From an uncultured Eubacteriales bacterium (GTDB lineage Bacteria > Bacillota > Clostridia > Christensenellales > Borkfalkiaceae): a DNA stretch of 5,235 bases. The notes below the pieces were generated by a model, which did not search any database, was not told the origin of the DNA, and saw nothing but the letters and a program-made list of their open reading frames with translations. Below, in pieces: positions 5,080 through 5,235 of this stretch; position 1 is the stretch's first letter; each line of letters opens with the position of its first letter. The stretch spans positions 1 to 5,235 of the forward strand of contig CACXDQ010000089.1 in NCBI GenBank assembly GCA_902766475.1. Reading direction: 5' to 3'. The position numbers and the translations under genes were made by a program.

Positions 5080-5092
5080 AAGAAAAAGTCAA
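5064..5092 (-). promoter_or_regulatory. Near-consensus promoter of the small RNA
   Basis: On the minus strand TTGACT (5087-5092) and TATACT (5064-5069) are separated by exactly 17 bp, one base from consensus in each hexamer. The predicted start is G5057, exactly where the closing stem of the RNA begins. That coincidence strengthens both calls. Confidence 0.8.
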
Positions 5093-5100
5093 GCGGTATG

Positions 5101-5151
5101 AAAACAAAATTGCGGCGCAAGCTTAAAAGCTTGCGCCGCCTTATTTGTTTT
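5101..5151 (-). terminator. Terminator of the right-edge gene (bidirectional form)
   Basis: An 11-bp perfect GC-rich stem (5112-5122 with 5129-5139), extendable by a T-A pair, closes on a short AT loop. Outer arms AAAACAAA (5101-5108) and TTTGTTTT (5144-5151) also pair, giving T-rich tails on both strands. It overlaps the stop codon of the minus-strand gene at the right edge, so ending that transcript is its likely main role. It also insulates the small-RNA promoter that follows. Confidence 0.8.
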
Positions 5152-5235
5152 AACCAAAGCATTCTATATCCGAACACGCCGCAAGTGCGCCTTTTAAGCC
5201 CTTTGCCGCATAAAAAGCCTCGTAATACCTATGTA
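5150..5235 (-). CDS. C-terminal fragment of an unidentified protein
   Basis: The last 27 codons of a minus-strand gene run in from the right edge and end in TAA (5150-5152). The tail reads HRYYEAFYAAKGLKGALAAC followed by SDIECFG. Codon choice (GCG, GCA, GGC, AAG) resembles the other genes here, and a strong terminator overlaps the stop. The other two minus-strand frames hit stops quickly. The product cannot be named from this fragment; it looks soluble. Confidence 0.6.
   Translation of the reverse strand, partial: HRYYEAFYAAKGLKGALAACSDIECFG

Overview
The window looks like a bacterial chromosome segment from a Gram-positive, Firmicutes/Clostridia-type organism, possibly an uncultured gut anaerobe. 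The grounds are purine-rich AGGAG/GGGAG ribosome binding sites, textbook sigma-70/sigma-A promoters, strong intrinsic terminators, AT-rich intergenic DNA around moderately GC-rich genes, and a glycan-degrading gene set. The taxonomic placement is inference.

Layout. On the minus strand, reading from about 2866 down to 83, lies a two-gene glycoside-degradation unit. It has a long leader region, then a GH109-like member of the Gfo/Idh/MocA superfamily (1462-2682), then 15 nt later a GH1 beta-glycosidase (151-1446), and then a perfect 19-bp terminator stem (83-130). Divergent from it on the plus strand is a phospho-sugar mutase of the PgcA/phosphoglucomutase type (3047-4678). It has its own promoter and is followed by a 28-nt palindrome (4709-4736). 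The stretch 4679-5149 has no credible protein gene. It holds several hairpins and a strong candidate for an independent small RNA on the minus strand (about 5057 to 4857). The right edge carries the last 27 codons of another minus-strand gene with its own terminator. The first 60 bases may hold the tail of a plus-strand gene.

Function. Neither glycosidase has a signal peptide, so both probably act in the cytoplasm on imported oligosaccharides or glycosides. GH1 would release glucose or galactose from beta-glycosides, and the GH109-like enzyme would act by an NAD-dependent redox route. The mutase interconverts hexose 1- and 6-phosphates and links the products to glycolysis or to nucleotide-sugar and glycogen synthesis.

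The less ordinary content is non-coding. (1) A roughly 200-nt transcription unit on the minus strand has a near-consensus promoter (TTGACT, 17 bp, TATACT). Its 14-nt 5' end pairs perfectly with a segment near its 3' end, it forms a rod with a large one-sided bulge, and it ends in a textbook terminator. The architecture recalls 6S RNA, but this is not proven. (2) In the divergent intergenic region, a compact four-way-junction (cloverleaf) element of about 75 nt abuts a perfect-consensus minus-strand promoter (TTGACA, 17 bp, TATAAT). It is followed by a terminator-like hairpin, then a second promoter, and then a short hairpin touching the ribosome binding site of the GH109-like gene. This could be a regulatory leader, a separate small RNA, or a repeated palindromic element.
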